The notes: generated from the letters alone by a model not told the origin. A DNA stretch of 64,000 nucleotides from Parietaria judaica (GCA_954871525.1 OX940863.1:1464001-1528000); one strand, 5' to 3'; shown: positions 10,361-22,241, counted from the stretch's first letter. Program-made: numbers and translations.

Positions 10361-12614
10361 ATGAAAGACCAAAACCTTCAACTCTCTTTCCCGGGAAAAT
10401 CCAACTTTCCCGGGAAAGTGTTCACATCCGACAGCTGGTTCGACGACGCGTGCATCGCCGACATGGACTACTTTGTCAAAACCCTCGCCGGAATCAAAGC
10501 CAAAGGCGTACGCCCCGACCTTGTCGCCTCCATTATCACCCATTATGCCTGCAAGTGGCTCCCGGACCTCGCCGGAGACCCCTCTGCCGAGAAGCCCGGC
10601 GAGAGCGTGACCGTCTCGTGGATGAAGAAGCGCTTCTTCGTCGAGACCCTCGTCGGCGCGTTCCCGCCAGAGAGCGACGCTCTGCCCTGCAACTTCCTCC
10701 TCCGGCTGCTGCGCACGGCGAACATGGTGGGCGTGGAGCCCGCGTGCCGGGCCGAGCTGGAGAGGCGAACGGCGCGCCAGCTCGACGGCGCCTCGCTCGG
10801 GGAGCTGATGATCCCGTCGTTCAGCCACACATGTGGGACCTTGCTCGACGTGGCACTCGTGGGGAGGCTCGTCGAGAAGTTCGTCGCCGGTGACGAAGCC
10901 GGCAAGACCGGCTTAGCCGCCGTGAAGGTGGCGAAGCTTGTGGACAGCTATCTGGCGGAGGCCGCCGTGGACGCCGGCCTCGCCGTGATGGAGTTTGCTG
11001 CGCTGGCCGAAGCCCTTCCCGGGCATGCACGTGCGCTCGATGACGGGCTGTATCGAGCCATAGATACGTATCTCAAGGTGAGCTGAGTCCATTCAGAAGT
11101 ATTAAGTAATTGACTTTGACTAAACACTCCTAATCACTCACTGTAAGTAAATAATCTGCTTTAAATAAGTTTGCAAATTTTCAGAAATTTTGAGCATGGA
11201 GATAATTGCGGCAAAAGTGCCTCACTTTCTAAGTCGTTGTGTTTTCAATTTATCTTGTCCGTTGCACGTGTTTCCGTTAATATTGAATTTATTTAAACGT
11301 GTGCACAACTCAAATTAACGCTCATTTGTCATGTTTTTGAAATTTTGTAATGTGAAATACTTTAATTTTAAGCAAGTATATATATATGCGATGAAATCAA
11401 TCAAAAACATAAAATTCACAATTTTTAAGTATTTAATCAAAGTTTAAAAATATATTGCGCTATTTTGTAAAACTTTGGATGTACGACAAAGCTTAGAAGT
11501 TAAGGTAGTGAGAGAGAGAGAGAATCTTATCTGAATGAGAGGAGAGGAGTAGCGTGTGTTGAGTTGGAGCTGTCAAAAGGCAGATTTGGCTCGTGTGATG
11601 TGATGATATATTGCTGTCCAATTCTGACTTGGCCTTTCTCTTTTTCCATCTCACATTAAAAAAAAGGGGGGAACTTCAGCCGAGCAACTATATGATTTCC
11701 GGTTTTACCAGTCCCGCCACTGATTATTGGTTCCCGGCAAAGACCCGATTGCCGATTTCGGTTTTACCCCTAGATATATATTGTTAGGATATGAAAATCT
11801 TAATCTTAGATAAAAATAAGAGATGATACCAGCCAGGAATAGGAATAGTAGCGCATTCACTTATAGCTCTATTCTTCTCGATCTCTCTTTTTGTGCACAC
11901 AGTAACGGCTAGAAACCATAATTTGAAAAACACTCTCGTAACAAAGTTGGGTTTTCATAAAACAGATATTATTATTGATAAATCACTCTGCCTAAATGAT
12001 TAAATGCGATGCAGGCACACCCGAGCGCGTCGAAGGAGGACCGGAAGAGCCTGTGCAGGCTGATCGACATCCGGAAGCTGTCGCCGGAGGCGTCCATGCA
12101 CGCCGTGCAGAATGAGCGTCTCCCCGTCCGGGCCGTCATCCAAGTCCTCTTCTCCGAGCAGTCAAAGCTCTCGCGCTGCCTCACCGACTGGAGCGGCTCC
12201 TTCAGCACCACCCGCAGCCCCAACTTCACGTCCGCGCCCGCCTCCGATGCTGCGGCCCCACGCTGCCAGTCGAAGCGCGAAGCGTCGGCGCAGCAGGCTG
12301 AGATCAGGCGGCTGCGCGAGGACGTGGCGCGGCTGCAGAGTCAGCTCAGCGGCGTGCAGGCCCAGCTGGAGAGGGTCCTCATCGTCGACCATTACAGGAA
12401 CAAGCACAGCAAGAGCCGGTCGGGGACCTCGTCATCCGGGTTCCTCGGGTGGAGGAGGCTCGGGTTCTTGCCTGGCTCGGTGAAGAGCTCGAGCACCAGC
12501 GTGGCCGGTCAACGCGACGACGACGTTGTTGCGAAACCGACAACGATGGTCAATGCGAAGACCAAGTCCGTGAGAGGTCGGACTCCATCGAAGTGGAGGA
12601 AATCCGAGTCGTGA
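10361..12614 (+). CDS. NPH3-family protein without BTB domain, 438 aa, two exons
   Basis: Exons 10361-11077 and 12015-12614 join in phase 0 across a 937-bp GT-AG intron, giving 438 codons plus stop. From about residue 24 the protein matches the NPH3 domain: a [19 protein letters not shown] start, then [20 protein letters not shown]. After the intron comes the family's [20 protein letters not shown] and a [19 protein letters not shown] block. A predicted coiled coil (about residues 330-360) and a basic Ser-rich tail follow. Canonical NPH3/RPT2 proteins have an N-terminal BTB/POZ domain for cullin-3 binding. None is encoded here, and the (TA)n repeat and AT-rich DNA upstream leave no room for one nearby. 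Arabidopsis has BTB-less members of similar length. NPH3 proteins act in phototropin or auxin-transport signalling at the plasma membrane; a specific role is inference only. Confidence 0.88.
11690..11775. mobile_element. Short hAT-like relic inside the NPH3-family intron
   Basis: The intron contains TTCCGGTTTTACC ... GGTTCCCGGC ... GGTTTTACCCCTA. This resembles the GGTTTCACCCCTA end and the GGAACCGG repeats of the element at 1-522. It appears to be a decayed fragment. Confidence 0.4.
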
Positions 12615-13088
12615 TCAACTATATACTATTATATGTATCTAACGTTTTGCTCCATTAATAATTATCGTATTAATATTACTTTGTAGGAGTACTTATGTTA
12701 TTCTATTTTTAGATAGAAATATGTTGTTTGGCTAATTTTCCATCAAAATATTATACAGTGCTTATGTTTAACATTTAATTATAAGGTTATAATGGTGATA
12801 AATGTACCAAGTTGTAGTACTCAAGTAGAGCGGAAGTATTTTTTAGTGGCAAATGTATTCAAGTTTCAATATACATATTCAACGATATTAGGAGTGCCTA
12901 TTCGTATCTCGTTCGACACGATTTGATCTAGATTCATTTAAACCCAATTACATAGCGTCGTAACCGTGCGAACATCTCGTCGTAGAAATATATGTACAGC
13001 CTAAAATTAATCACTCTTAAAAAAAAAATGCAAATCAACCCCCAAAGTCTTCTATTTATAAAACGATATTCTACACACAAAAAAGCCC
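12615..13088. other. AT-rich spacer between convergent genes
   Basis: The 3' flanks of the NPH3-family gene (plus) and the FAR1-related gene (minus) meet here. No further gene or clear repeat is seen. Confidence 0.5.
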
Positions 13089-15086
13089 CTATTCGCGCTT
13101 CTCTTCCACATCATGAACCCTAATCAGCGACTCCTCCAAAGCTTGAAGAGCAGCCTTGTAATGGTCCAGAGAGATCACACCCTCTTCCACAATCTGCAAC
13201 GCGCTTTCGTACAATTGCTTGAACCACTGCCCGCGATCGCCGACCTCGACGCCGTGATCGGCTACATACAGACGCTTATAATCCTTCTTCCACCTGGCCA
13301 GGACATACTTCGCCGGAATCTCTTCGACACCGTTGAAGTTGAGAACGGATAAGGCGTGCCGGCAGAGAAACCCACAGAAGTTGAACCAGCTGCAGATGCA
13401 AAGAACCTCGACGGCCGATCGGTTATACATAACTTCATAGTCCTTGATCTCTCGCCGGTTTCCATCGCTCGTTACCCGCTCTTTAACCAAGAATATTACG
13501 ATCGGGCCGTCGACGTGCATTTGCGTAGTGCTGAAACAGGAGTACATTTCCTCCACTTCAATCTGGAACTTTCTGAACATGTCTCTCGTGTAGACTTTCG
13601 AGAGTTGAAGCTCGAAGGGACATCTCGTCGTCAATGTCGGTTTCGATGTTCTTGATTCGATATCGGCAATGGATTCTTCCTTGTGTTTCTTTTGGAGGGC
13701 TAGCTCATACTTGTCAAGGAACTCCTTCAACGAAGTTTGTTTATGCACGTATTTTTCGAAGAACGGATTTAGGGTTTCTCCCGAACGTGCAGATGCCATT
13801 CCGGCGAAGAACGTGTCCTTCAGATAAGCCAGGGCCCACCGAGATCGGTCTTCGTACAAGGCCCGAAGCCACTCGTGATCGCCGATTCCGAAACGCTGGA
13901 TCATGAACCCCCATGCTGCTTCGAATTCGATGACCTTCATGGATTCGTAACCGGCTTTCGTCAACGCTTTTCTTATGGCGTCGTAGTTTCGCAGCCCACC
14001 CAACTTTTCAGGCACCTTTTTCATAATGTGGGACAAAGTAAAGCGGTGCTTACATCTTGGGAAAACCTCGGCGACGGCACTCTGCAAAATTTTACACCTA
14101 TCGGTGAGGATCGTTTGTGGGAAGCGCCCGAACGTGCACGTAAGCCAAGCTTTGAATAACCAAACGTAAGACTCAGCCGTCTCACCCGCTATCAACCCAC
14201 AACCTAGTAGAACTGACTGGCCGTGGTGGTTTATACCGACAAAAGCCACAAGAGGAATTTCAAACTTGTTCAAAACAAATGTGTTGTCGAGGTAAACTAC
14301 ATCGGAAAAATAGCCACAAGCCGCCCGTGACCTTGCATCGACCCAAAAAACGTTCCTTAGGCGGCCTTCGTCGTTCATATCCATGGAGTAAAAGAAATTC
14401 GGATTGGTCAACTGCATACGGCAGAGATAGTTATAGAGCGCTTGCGTATCGCCTTTTTTGAGGTTCAAATGATTGGGATGGTCGTAAAAAATCCCCATCT
14501 CTCTTAAATCCATCGTCGAAGTCCCATCACCCTCGGAATCTATCACGAGCGCTTTGTACAACTTGACCGTTCGAGAATCGTCCTGCAAATTGGATTGCGA
14601 AATCTTTCTTCCGCTGCAACAACCCATCTTCTTGATCGGCTTGTAGTTCTTAGCGCCCAATAAGTGGTTGTGCTCGAGCGTCACTTCGAGAACTCTCCAT
14701 CTTTTCGAGTCCGCCAATCGCATCCTCATCATTGCCGGGCAACCAGTCCTCGTTTCTTTTCTAAGGCGATTCACGTCTTTCACTCTCTTGAACCCCTGGC
14801 TGCTGCAACACAGAACAGCGCCGTACTTCTCCCTGCTGTTCCGTTTGAACCACGAGTTCTTCACCCGGACACGAAAGCCGACTTCTTTAGCGTAGCAGAT
14901 GTAATAGTTGTAAGCATCGTCGTAAGACTCGAACTCCATCCCGGCAGCCGGCGCAACGAACTCTTTTCTTCCCTCCAACCCGCCACTCTGACAGTCTAAT
15001 TCCGCTGCCAAATCATCTCTATCCGTCGGAATCTCGATACATTCGGGATCAAGAGCTTGATCGCTGCTGAGCGAACCTTCTTCCAT
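13089..15086 (-). CDS. FAR1-related sequence (FRS) protein, 665 aa, single coding exon
   Basis: The N-terminal FAR1 DNA-binding zinc-finger region spans about residues 50-143. It opens with FESYDDAYNYYICYAKEVGF and has Cys/His ligands including the GCPAMM and EHNHL blocks. A MULE-transposase-derived core follows at about residues 205-350, with Asp267 (LDNTF) and Asp329 (LTDRC) at the positions of catalytic acids. The SWIM zinc finger (CIC...CRH) lies near residues 563-576. FRS proteins are transcription factors domesticated from Mutator-like transposases and act in far-red light and other signalling. Length and the conserved MDLREMGIF block resemble the FRS6/FRS8 group, an uncertain assignment. 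The frame is open throughout. The acceptor TTTTTAG lies directly before the ATG, pointing to a 5' UTR intron at about 15087-15310. Confidence 0.9.
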   Translation of the reverse strand: MEEGSLSSDQALDPECIEIPTDRDDLAAELDCQSGGLEGRKEFVAPAAGMEFESYDDAYNYYICYAKEVGFRVRVKNSWFKRNSREKYGAVLCCSSQGFKRVKDVNRLRKETRTGCPAMMRMRLADSKRWRVLEVTLEHNHLLGAKNYKPIKKMGCCSGRKISQSNLQDDSRTVKLYKALVIDSEGDGTSTMDLREMGIFYDHPNHLNLKKGDTQALYNYLCRMQLTNPNFFYSMDMNDEGRLRNVFWVDARSRAACGYFSDVVYLDNTFVLNKFEIPLVAFVGINHHGQSVLLGCGLIAGETAESYVWLFKAWLTCTFGRFPQTILTDRCKILQSAVAEVFPRCKHRFTLSHIMKKVPEKLGGLRNYDAIRKALTKAGYESMKVIEFEAAWGFMIQRFGIGDHEWLRALYEDRSRWALAYLKDTFFAGMASARSGETLNPFFEKYVHKQTSLKEFLDKYELALQKKHKEESIADIESRTSKPTLTTRCPFELQLSKVYTRDMFRKFQIEVEEMYSCFSTTQMHVDGPIVIFLVKERVTSDGNRREIKDYEVMYNRSAVEVLCICSWFNFCGFLCRHALSVLNFNGVEEIPAKYVLARWKKDYKRLYVADHGVEVGDRGQWFKQLYESALQIVEEGVISLDHYKAALQALEESLIRVHDVEEKRE

Positions 15087-15310
15087 CTAAAAAGCTCACC
15101 AAAATCAATGGCTTATTCTATTCAAATCACACTATATCAAAAGCCAGAACCCCCAATTGCGAAACAACATATAGATTCTATACTTATACATCCTTTGAAA
15201 TAGATACAGAAATTGAAAACTTCGAAGTTCGATCACTCGAGACCAAACCCTAAGCAAGAACCGACGAAATATACAGAGAGCTTCGTGGAAAAGCAGCGAG
15301 AGGATCTTAC
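15087..15310 (-). other. Predicted 5' UTR intron of the FAR1-related gene
   Basis: On the minus strand GAAAC|GTAAGATC at 15310 makes a good donor, and GAGCTTTTTAG ending at 15087 a good acceptor touching the start codon. Leader introns are common in FRS genes. This is inference from splice signals alone. Confidence 0.5.
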
Positions 15311-15596
15311 GTTTCTCGATAACTCCAAACCCAGAATTCGAGGAATCGCCGGTCCGACTCGGTCACGACTCACCGAGCTCTGAGTTCGTTCCGGTTCACT
15401 TGTCGTCGTTCTCAACTTCCCAACTAAACCGATGGCATTTTGGAAATTTTCCAGATCCGGAGTTTCCATGATTAAATTAAGTTTTCATATTATTATTTCG
15501 TAATAAACGCATCAATTTCTTTTAATTAAATATTCAATATTATTTAATATTCATAAAGTTGTAGAGGTTTAAAAGTGATAAAATGATGGTGAAAAT

Positions 15597-16140
15597 TAAG
15601 GGTGAAATCGGAACCGAGAACCGGGAGTTTTACATTTCTTTGTCTCGATATTGCTAAATCGGAAAAAAATTTTGGTCTCGGTTCCGGTTATAAAAAGTCT
15701 TGGTTTTTTTCTTTTCTTTTCTCAAACCGGGAACTGGACGTGAGACTGGGAAAAAAATGGAGAATCGGAGCCGGAACCGGAACCGGAAAAAATTCGGGAC
15801 ATAATGACAAAATACATAAGAAACAAGTCCACACTACTAAAATTAAATACTAAATCAAAATTTTAAAACATAAAAACACAATCAAAGATATAATCAAGAA
15901 ATGAACAATATTTTTATATAATAAAAAATAAAAATATACATATCTATATTTAAAACCGGAACCGGTACCAAAAACCATAAATATTTTGTTGGTATCGGTT
16001 CCGGTTCTCGGTTCCAAAAACCGGGAACGAGGAAGTATCGGTTCTCGATTTTAAACTAAAATTTTCAGATTTTTTAAAAACTGATCTGAGACCGGTACCC
16101 GAACCAGGACAAAATCGAGAAACGATGACAAAATTTTCGA
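15597..16140. mobile_element. Ac-like hAT relic (GGAACCGG repeats) in the FRS/PPR intergenic region
   Basis: It starts with TAAGGGTGAAATCGGAACCG, close to the TAGGGGTGAAACC end of the element at 1-522. It carries many GGAACCGG/CCGGTTCC copies on both sides of an AT-rich centre. No matching right terminus or TSD was found, so it is probably truncated. It ends about 165 bp before the PPR start codon. Confidence 0.55.
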
Positions 16141-16306
16141 GTCTGCTAAAAATATATAGTCATAAAGTCGTACGACATCTTTCTACTTGATGTCGTTTCT
16201 CTGGCCTTTTTATTTTCCCAACACGAAGACATTTTATCTTGTTAAACCTCTAACCCCAACACCAACAAAGGCTAAAACCCTCGGAGACTATGCTCCGTCC
16301 CTGAAC

Positions 16307-18913
16307 ATGGCGGTCTCTGGCTCAGCCTCTCGGATTCCTCACCCAAATCCCCACTTCTCCACGACCCACAAGCCCAAGACCCTTCCTTTCTCTCACGCCC
16401 TCCACGGGAGAGCTTCCAAGAAGTCGCAAGAAATTTCAGTCCTGAGCGCTCCCTTCGTCCACCCCAACAACCCCAACGAGGACCTGCAAGGGCTATGCCT
16501 CCACGCGCAGCTCGAGAGAGCCATGACCCTCTTGGACTCCATGGACGAGCTCCAGATCTCCGTGGACGAGGAGGCTTTCATCGCTCTGGTGCGCCTCTGC
16601 GAGTGGAAGCGGGCTTACCGAGAGGGCTCTCGCGTCTACTCGTGCCTTGCGAAGTCGATGACCCTTTTGAGCGCTCGCCTCGGGAACGCGCTTCTGAGCA
16701 TGTTCGTGCGGTTCGGGAACCTCGTCGACGCCTGGTACGTGTTCGGGAAAATGGAGGAGAGGAGCGTCTTCTCGTGGAACGTGCTGCTCGGCGGGTACGC
16801 GAAAGCCGGGTTCTTCGACAAGGCTTTGAATTTGTACCATAGGATGTTGTGGATCGGCATTAGGCCTGATGTTTATACTTTCCCCTGCGTTTTGAGAACC
16901 TGTGGGGCTGTGCCGGATCTAGCTAGGGGTAGGGAGATTCACGTCCACGTCGTTCGATTCGGGTTTGAATCCGATGTCGATGTCAATAACGCACTGCTCA
17001 CCATGTACGTGAAGTGCGGTGACGTGGGCAACGCCCGGTTGGTGTTTGATACGATGCCGAGGAGAGATAGGATTTCTTGGAACGCGATGATCTCTGGGTA
17101 TTTCGAGAATGGGGAGTGCTACGAGGGGTTTAGGCTGTTCTTAATGATGAGGAAGCTCTCGGTGCTTCCGGATTTGATGACTGTGACTAGTTTGATCTCG
17201 GCTTGCGAGCTTCTCGGTGACGAGAGGTTGGGGAAGGAAGTGCATGGTTATGCAATGAAAACGGATTTCGGGAACGATCTTGCGGTGGAGAACACTTTGG
17301 TTCAGATGTACTCTAATGTTGGAATTCTGGAAGAAGCGGAAAAGGTTTTTTCTCGAATGGAGTGTAAAGATGTTGTGTCATGGACAGCTATGATTTCGGG
17401 TTATGATAACAACGAATTACCGGAAAAGGCCGTCGAAACCTACAAGCTTATGGAGAAAGAGGGTGTAATGCCTGATGAAATAACTATAGCTAGTGTTTTG
17501 GCTGCTTGTGCATGTCTGGGCAATTTACACATGGGCGTCAAGCTTCACGAGCTTGCTCTTCGGTCTGGGCTTATCTCGTACGTCATAGTCTCGAACACTC
17601 TCATTGATATGTATTCGAAATGCAAGCGCATTGACAAGGCTCTGAAGGTGTTCGATCGCATCCGAGAGAAGAACGTCATATCTTGGACTTCGATCATCCT
17701 CGGTCTCAAAATTAATAATAAGTGTGTCGAGGCATTGGAATGCTTTCGGCAAATGAGGATTATGGTGAGACCAAATTTAGTAACGTTGATAGTAACCCTA
17801 TCTGTGTGTGCAAGTATAGGAGCCGTGACGTCCGGGAAGGAGATTCATGCCCATGCTTTGAGGACCGGCGTCGGTTTCGAGGGCTTTTTGCCCAACGCCA
17901 TTTTGGACATGTACGTACGGTGTGGAAGAGTGGGTCCATCTTGGAATCAATTTAATTCCAACAAAAACGACGTCACAGCATGGAATATCATGCTCACCGG
18001 ATACGCTCAGAGACGGCAAGGAGAGGGGGCGATAGACCTTTTCCAAAGAATGATCGATTCCAACATAATCCCGGACGAAATAACCTTCGTTATGCTACTA
18101 TGCGCGTGTAGTAGATCCGGTCTGGTTGCCGAAGGTTTGGAGTATTTCGACGCTATGAAGCGAAATTACTCGATCACCCCTAACCTGAAACACTACGCTT
18201 GTGTTGTTGACCTACTTGGCCGTGCCGGGTATGTGAAAGACGCGCACGAGTTCATACAAAAGATGCCGATAGCTCAAGACGCCCCCATATGGGGCGCTTT
18301 GTTAAACGCTTGCAGGATTCACCGGAGAATCGAGCTCGGTGAGCTTGCTGCTCAGAAAATATTCGAAATCGACAAAGGAAATGTGGGTTATTACCATCTT
18401 TTGTCTAATCTGTATTCTGATTGTGAACGGTGGGACGGTGTTGCGCGAGTGAAACAGATGATGGGAGAGACGGGTCTCACTGTAGATCCCGGTTGTTCTT
18501 GGATTGAAGTGAAAGGTAAAGTTCATGCTTTCCTCAGCGGCGACAATTTCCACCCACAGATTCCGGAAATCGAGGCAGTTCTGGAGAGATTCTACGAGAG
18601 AATGAACACGACGGGCTTGGAGAACAGAAAAAACGAATATGAGAACGAAGTTGAAGCGTCGAAAGCCGAGGTCTTCTGTGGGCATAGTGAGAGACTAGCA
18701 ATCGGTTTTGGGCTCATCAATACAGGTCCCGGGACACCGCTTTGGGTGACAAAGAATCTATACATGTGCCAACGCTGTCACGACACTGTAAAATTCATAT
18801 CTTCAGTTGTTCGCAGAGATATTTCTGTGAGAGATGCTGAAGAGTTCCATCATTTCAAAGACGGAATCTGCTCTTGTGGAGACGAAGGTTATTGGGGGAA
18901 GAAGATCCGATAA
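16307..18913 (+). CDS. ECB2: Chloroplast PPR-DYW RNA-editing factor, ECB2/VAC1-like, 868 aa
   Basis: A single exon encodes tandem PLS-type pentatricopeptide repeats, recognisable by motifs such as [33 protein letters not shown] and [11 protein letters not shown]+ motifs ([33 protein letters not shown]) and a DYW deaminase-like domain follow. The zinc signature GHSE (near residue 792) and [10 protein letters not shown] are present. Order and wording match Arabidopsis At1g15510 (ECB2/VAC1, 866 aa), needed for plastid accD and ndhF editing. I chose the ATG at 16307 (MAVSGS) because it gives the family length and N-terminus. An upstream in-frame ATG at 16190 would add 39 residues that look like leader. 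Ser/Pro/His-rich residues 1 to about 50 fit a transit peptide. The end reads CSCGDEGYW plus four residues rather than the standard CSCGDYW. Confidence 0.9.
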   Translation: MAVSGSASRIPHPNPHFSTTHKPKTLPFSHALHGRASKKSQEISVLSAPFVHPNNPNEDLQGLCLHAQLERAMTLLDSMDELQISVDEEAFIALVRLCEWKRAYREGSRVYSCLAKSMTLLSARLGNALLSMFVRFGNLVDAWYVFGKMEERSVFSWNVLLGGYAKAGFFDKALNLYHRMLWIGIRPDVYTFPCVLRTCGAVPDLARGREIHVHVVRFGFESDVDVNNALLTMYVKCGDVGNARLVFDTMPRRDRISWNAMISGYFENGECYEGFRLFLMMRKLSVLPDLMTVTSLISACELLGDERLGKEVHGYAMKTDFGNDLAVENTLVQMYSNVGILEEAEKVFSRMECKDVVSWTAMISGYDNNELPEKAVETYKLMEKEGVMPDEITIASVLAACACLGNLHMGVKLHELALRSGLISYVIVSNTLIDMYSKCKRIDKALKVFDRIREKNVISWTSIILGLKINNKCVEALECFRQMRIMVRPNLVTLIVTLSVCASIGAVTSGKEIHAHALRTGVGFEGFLPNAILDMYVRCGRVGPSWNQFNSNKNDVTAWNIMLTGYAQRRQGEGAIDLFQRMIDSNIIPDEITFVMLLCACSRSGLVAEGLEYFDAMKRNYSITPNLKHYACVVDLLGRAGYVKDAHEFIQKMPIAQDAPIWGALLNACRIHRRIELGELAAQKIFEIDKGNVGYYHLLSNLYSDCERWDGVARVKQMMGETGLTVDPGCSWIEVKGKVHAFLSGDNFHPQIPEIEAVLERFYERMNTTGLENRKNEYENEVEASKAEVFCGHSERLAIGFGLINTGPGTPLWVTKNLYMCQRCHDTVKFISSVVRRDISVRDAEEFHHFKDGICSCGDEGYWGKKIR

Positions 18914-19578
18914 TCGCACTCTTCTGATAAAGGGCCGTGCCATTCCCGTGATCAGAAAAACAGACGACTCACGAGCAAAGTTTGCTTTGCCCCGGTTCAA
19001 GTTAGAATTGTTGTTCAACTCAGACAATTCAGATGTATACTGTAGCCTGTAGATCCTATTTCAAATATATAATATAAATATATATTTGTAATCTACCAAT
19101 GCTAGAAATTGGTATAAATTTTGGTGTACAGAAGATAATGTTGTTCAGGCTATGAATAAAAACAAGTTGGGATGCAAGTTATGTGTTGAATGGAGTGAGA
19201 CAAACTGTTGAGGTATGTGCCCGGGATTTCGATCCCGTGATGTTGAGGTATGTGCCCGGTATTTCAATCCCGTGATGGGAGCGCCGTTGCGACTGAATTC
19301 CGTGAGTTGCTAAACTTCCCCTTACAGACCCGGCCGTTAATAGTGCAAGGAAGTTAAAATCGAGAAATTGCAAGAAACGGAAGAAACTGGATTGCTATTA
19401 AACAACAAGCTGTTATTACAAATATGACACAAATCAATCTTTTACACACAAAGATCCACTCTAAAACAAGACATTACTAATAATCACACAGGTAGAATCG
19501 AAAATTTGTTTCAAGTAACAACAAAGAATTGAAGAAAATTTAAACAAACCGACGAGTTGAGTAGCGTTACGTTCGGTC
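18914..19578. other. Spacer between convergent PPR and HNH genes
   Basis: It contains the 3' flanks of both genes and a short tandem repeat at 19208-19277. No other coding sequence is recognised. Confidence 0.5.
19208..19277. repeat. Two tandem 35-bp units
   Basis: A 35-bp unit beginning TTGAGGTATGTGCCCGG is repeated directly, with two visible differences between copies. Confidence 0.8.
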
Positions 19579-22241
19579 TCAAATTTTCACTGCTTTCTTC
19601 AAGGTCTTGATGGATGACTTTAGGAAGCCGTTGTTCCCGCTGATTCGCTCTTCTTCGTCATCATCATCACCGGTGACCATTGGCTTCTTTCCGATGCAAT
19701 CGACGCCCTTCTTCATCCCAAGCATTATCAGTGGCGAAGAAGGGATTCTCCGTAAACCCCTCGAGCTCTCAGATCTCATAACCTTCCTTTCTTTCCCGAC
19801 ACTCGGAGATCTTCTTTCTTCGAAATTTCTGCTACAGCTTCCGACTCTCTCTACCACATTGCTCTTTTCTGTCACGTTCTTTTCGCATTTTGGAGACTCT
19901 TGGTTTGAGTTCTCAATAATGTCGTCGACCTTGTTGAAAGTTCCGATATCGGCCTCATTGTGTTGAGGCTCATCGGATTGCTGTTCTTGGTTTGAATCCT
20001 CCAAAAGCTTTTCCAGCCATTTTTCGACATTCCCTTTTCCACGCTCTTTTCTAGTTTCCTCGTCTTCTTGTTCTTCTTCTTGCTCGATGACTACCTGTCG
20101 CGGGGTTGGAAATCGAAAATCAGGCTTCTTCTCCGCAACTAGTGTCTCCGTCGCCTTCTCATCCTCTGAGACGATAATTGCTTTGCCACGCTGTTCTCCG
20201 CGCTTGTCTATAGAGAATTTCTTCTCGGAATTCTTGATCAACTTCCTGTTCTCTATCACAAACCGCCTCTCCTCTTCACTGAGGGACAACCCGGCTTCGG
20301 AGGCCTTGTTTTCTTCCTCGAGGAACACTCTGAGTTCTTTGTGCAATGGTGTTCTCGGCCTGCTCGGAGGTAAGCAGACAACGGCTTTCTTCTCTCTTTC
20401 TTCATCGATAAGGGTTTCATCCATTCGGAATCTCTTCCTTGCTTGCTCCAACTCGGGCCTTATCTGTTTCTCAAGCTCGTCTCTTTGCTTGTACTTCTTG
20501 TGGAGCTCTTTCTCCGACGCGTCGCACATTGATCTTTGAGCTTCCAGCCTCGCCGTTAGTGCACTTGTCGCTGCCTGGTTTAGTCTGACCTGCTCTTTGT
20601 AAACAACACTCCTGGATATATAGGAAATTCAACGCAAAGATCAGTCTTCTAAAATTCACATGGATTAGACGTAAAAACGGACATTTGGATCACTCTTACT
20701 GGTGCATAGCGTCTCTGATCATCTTCTCTAGCATAGTTTTGTATGACGATTGCGCCTCGGCTAAACGCCTGCACTTTTCCGCTCGTCTTCTTCGCTTGAT
20801 CAGTGCCAATTCCAAGTCCTGAATGTTGAGCCTCTCCTCTTCGTTTCTGCGCCGAGTTTCGCTCACTTCCTCATCAAGCATCTGCACTTCTGCTTGCAAC
20901 TTTGTAGCCTCTTCCCGTTGTTTCAGCGAGTCCCTTGCCATGACAATGGCCTGATACGGGTTTGTATGGATGTCCGGGTTTTCGTTCTCTTTGCTAATCC
21001 TTGATTTTCTCGCAGCTATCCACAGTGCGAAAAACTCAATAATTTGATGAGGTACAATGAATTTTTCTAAGCAAAAAAGTGGTTAAATTTTGCTAACCTA
21101 TGGCAGGAGAGCGTGACCTAAGCCGATTGTAATCAACAGACTGCAAAATCGACGATGAAAAGCCATGGGAGTCTCTCCTTGAAGCGACAATGGCCGCTGG
21201 AGCAAGGCCGAATTGCTCCTTAGACTCGATGAAATGCTGCGGAAAAGAGTGAGAGTTGACGGTCTGGGAAGAATTCAGTTCCTCGTTCTCTCCCTCAGCG
21301 AACAAAAATGAGAATGCCCGGTGCCTGGTAAAGTACATACTGTCAGTAAATAACTAGTGTACTACAGTTGATGCTGTATGAAAAAGCCGATAAGGAAGAA
21401 ACTAGTCCGACCTGAAATCCGAGTTGGAAGAAGCAAAGACGGACAGGAATTGGTTGACGGAGATTCCCAGCTGAAGATCCCACCATGGAATGAGAAACTC
21501 AAGCTTGTTGTGCTTCTTCTTGCAGGCTTGCCATTGCAGAATCCTCAAATTGCTCGGTACTGTCAACCCTCCTCCTGCGATTTCCGATTAAAAACACAAT
21601 TTAGTTCCATTTCGGCTTCTCGGGTAACAAAATAGAATCTAGTTATGAATCGAATACTATACTCACTTGAGCAAGGAAACCAGTGATCAATCTCCCAGGC
21701 AAGAGGAGACGCCGAATCAGCGTGATAATACAGAACATTTCCGTAAGGGTCGACTCGGATCACTGTTGGATCGAACCCCGCGTTCCTGAATTTGACGAAA
21801 ACTTATAAGAAAACGAACGAATTCCGAGTCTGATCATAATTGAGGCACGACGGAGACGAGTTTTACCCGAGATGACTGAGCTGTTTCCACAAGAGACTAA
21901 CGAAGAGCAGGGGCTTTGCGGTTTGCTTCGCTTTCCGGTCGATGATCGGAAAGATCTGATCCATCTCTCTAGCTCTCAGGGCCTGAGAAATCAAATTCCA
22001 AATTCAAAACAAACGAACCCAAACCTCGACCTGAGTTAGGAATTCACCAGAATTTTCCCGGGAAACAAACAAAAAAACAAACCTCGCTGTCCTGAAGAGA
22101 GTAGGGCATGAAGGTGAACGGAGGACCGTGGCCGTACGGCCGAGTAGCGCGATCGCGGCAGAGCCTGGCGAAGGCTCTGGGAAAGCCGACGGAGCCGTCG
22201 ACCTCCATTTCTTCGTCGGCGAGAGCGTAATCGGAAGCCAT
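19579..22241 (-). CDS. HNH-domain and coiled-coil protein of unknown function, 710 aa, seven exons
   Basis: Reading leftward, exons are 22083-22241, 21867-21982, 21667-21785, 21412-21574, 21098-21324, 20700-21015 and 19579-20611. All have GT-AG borders and matching phases, totalling 710 codons plus stop. Residues 121-158 form an HNH-like motif: AWEIDHWFPCSRGG (Asp125, His126, Gly133-Gly134), Asn140 in the PSNLR block, and CKKKHNKLEF with His153-Asn154. This ordering is typical of the beta-beta-alpha metal fold of HNH nucleases. It is preceded by RVDPYGNVLYYHADSASPL. Residues about 290-400 are strongly charged and heptad-like (coiled coil). The C-terminal half is acidic and low-complexity, with a basic end. 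I know of no characterised function; nuclease activity is only inferred from the motif. Similar plant proteins are often labelled trichohyalin-like because of the coiled coil. Confidence 0.82.

Noticed and set aside
10340..10828. 162-codon minus-strand frame
   Set aside because: Shadow of the NPH3-family exon; the plus-strand frame has clear homology.
15233..15469. 78-codon minus-strand frame upstream of the FRS gene
   Set aside because: It falls in the predicted leader and leader intron, and shows no known domain.
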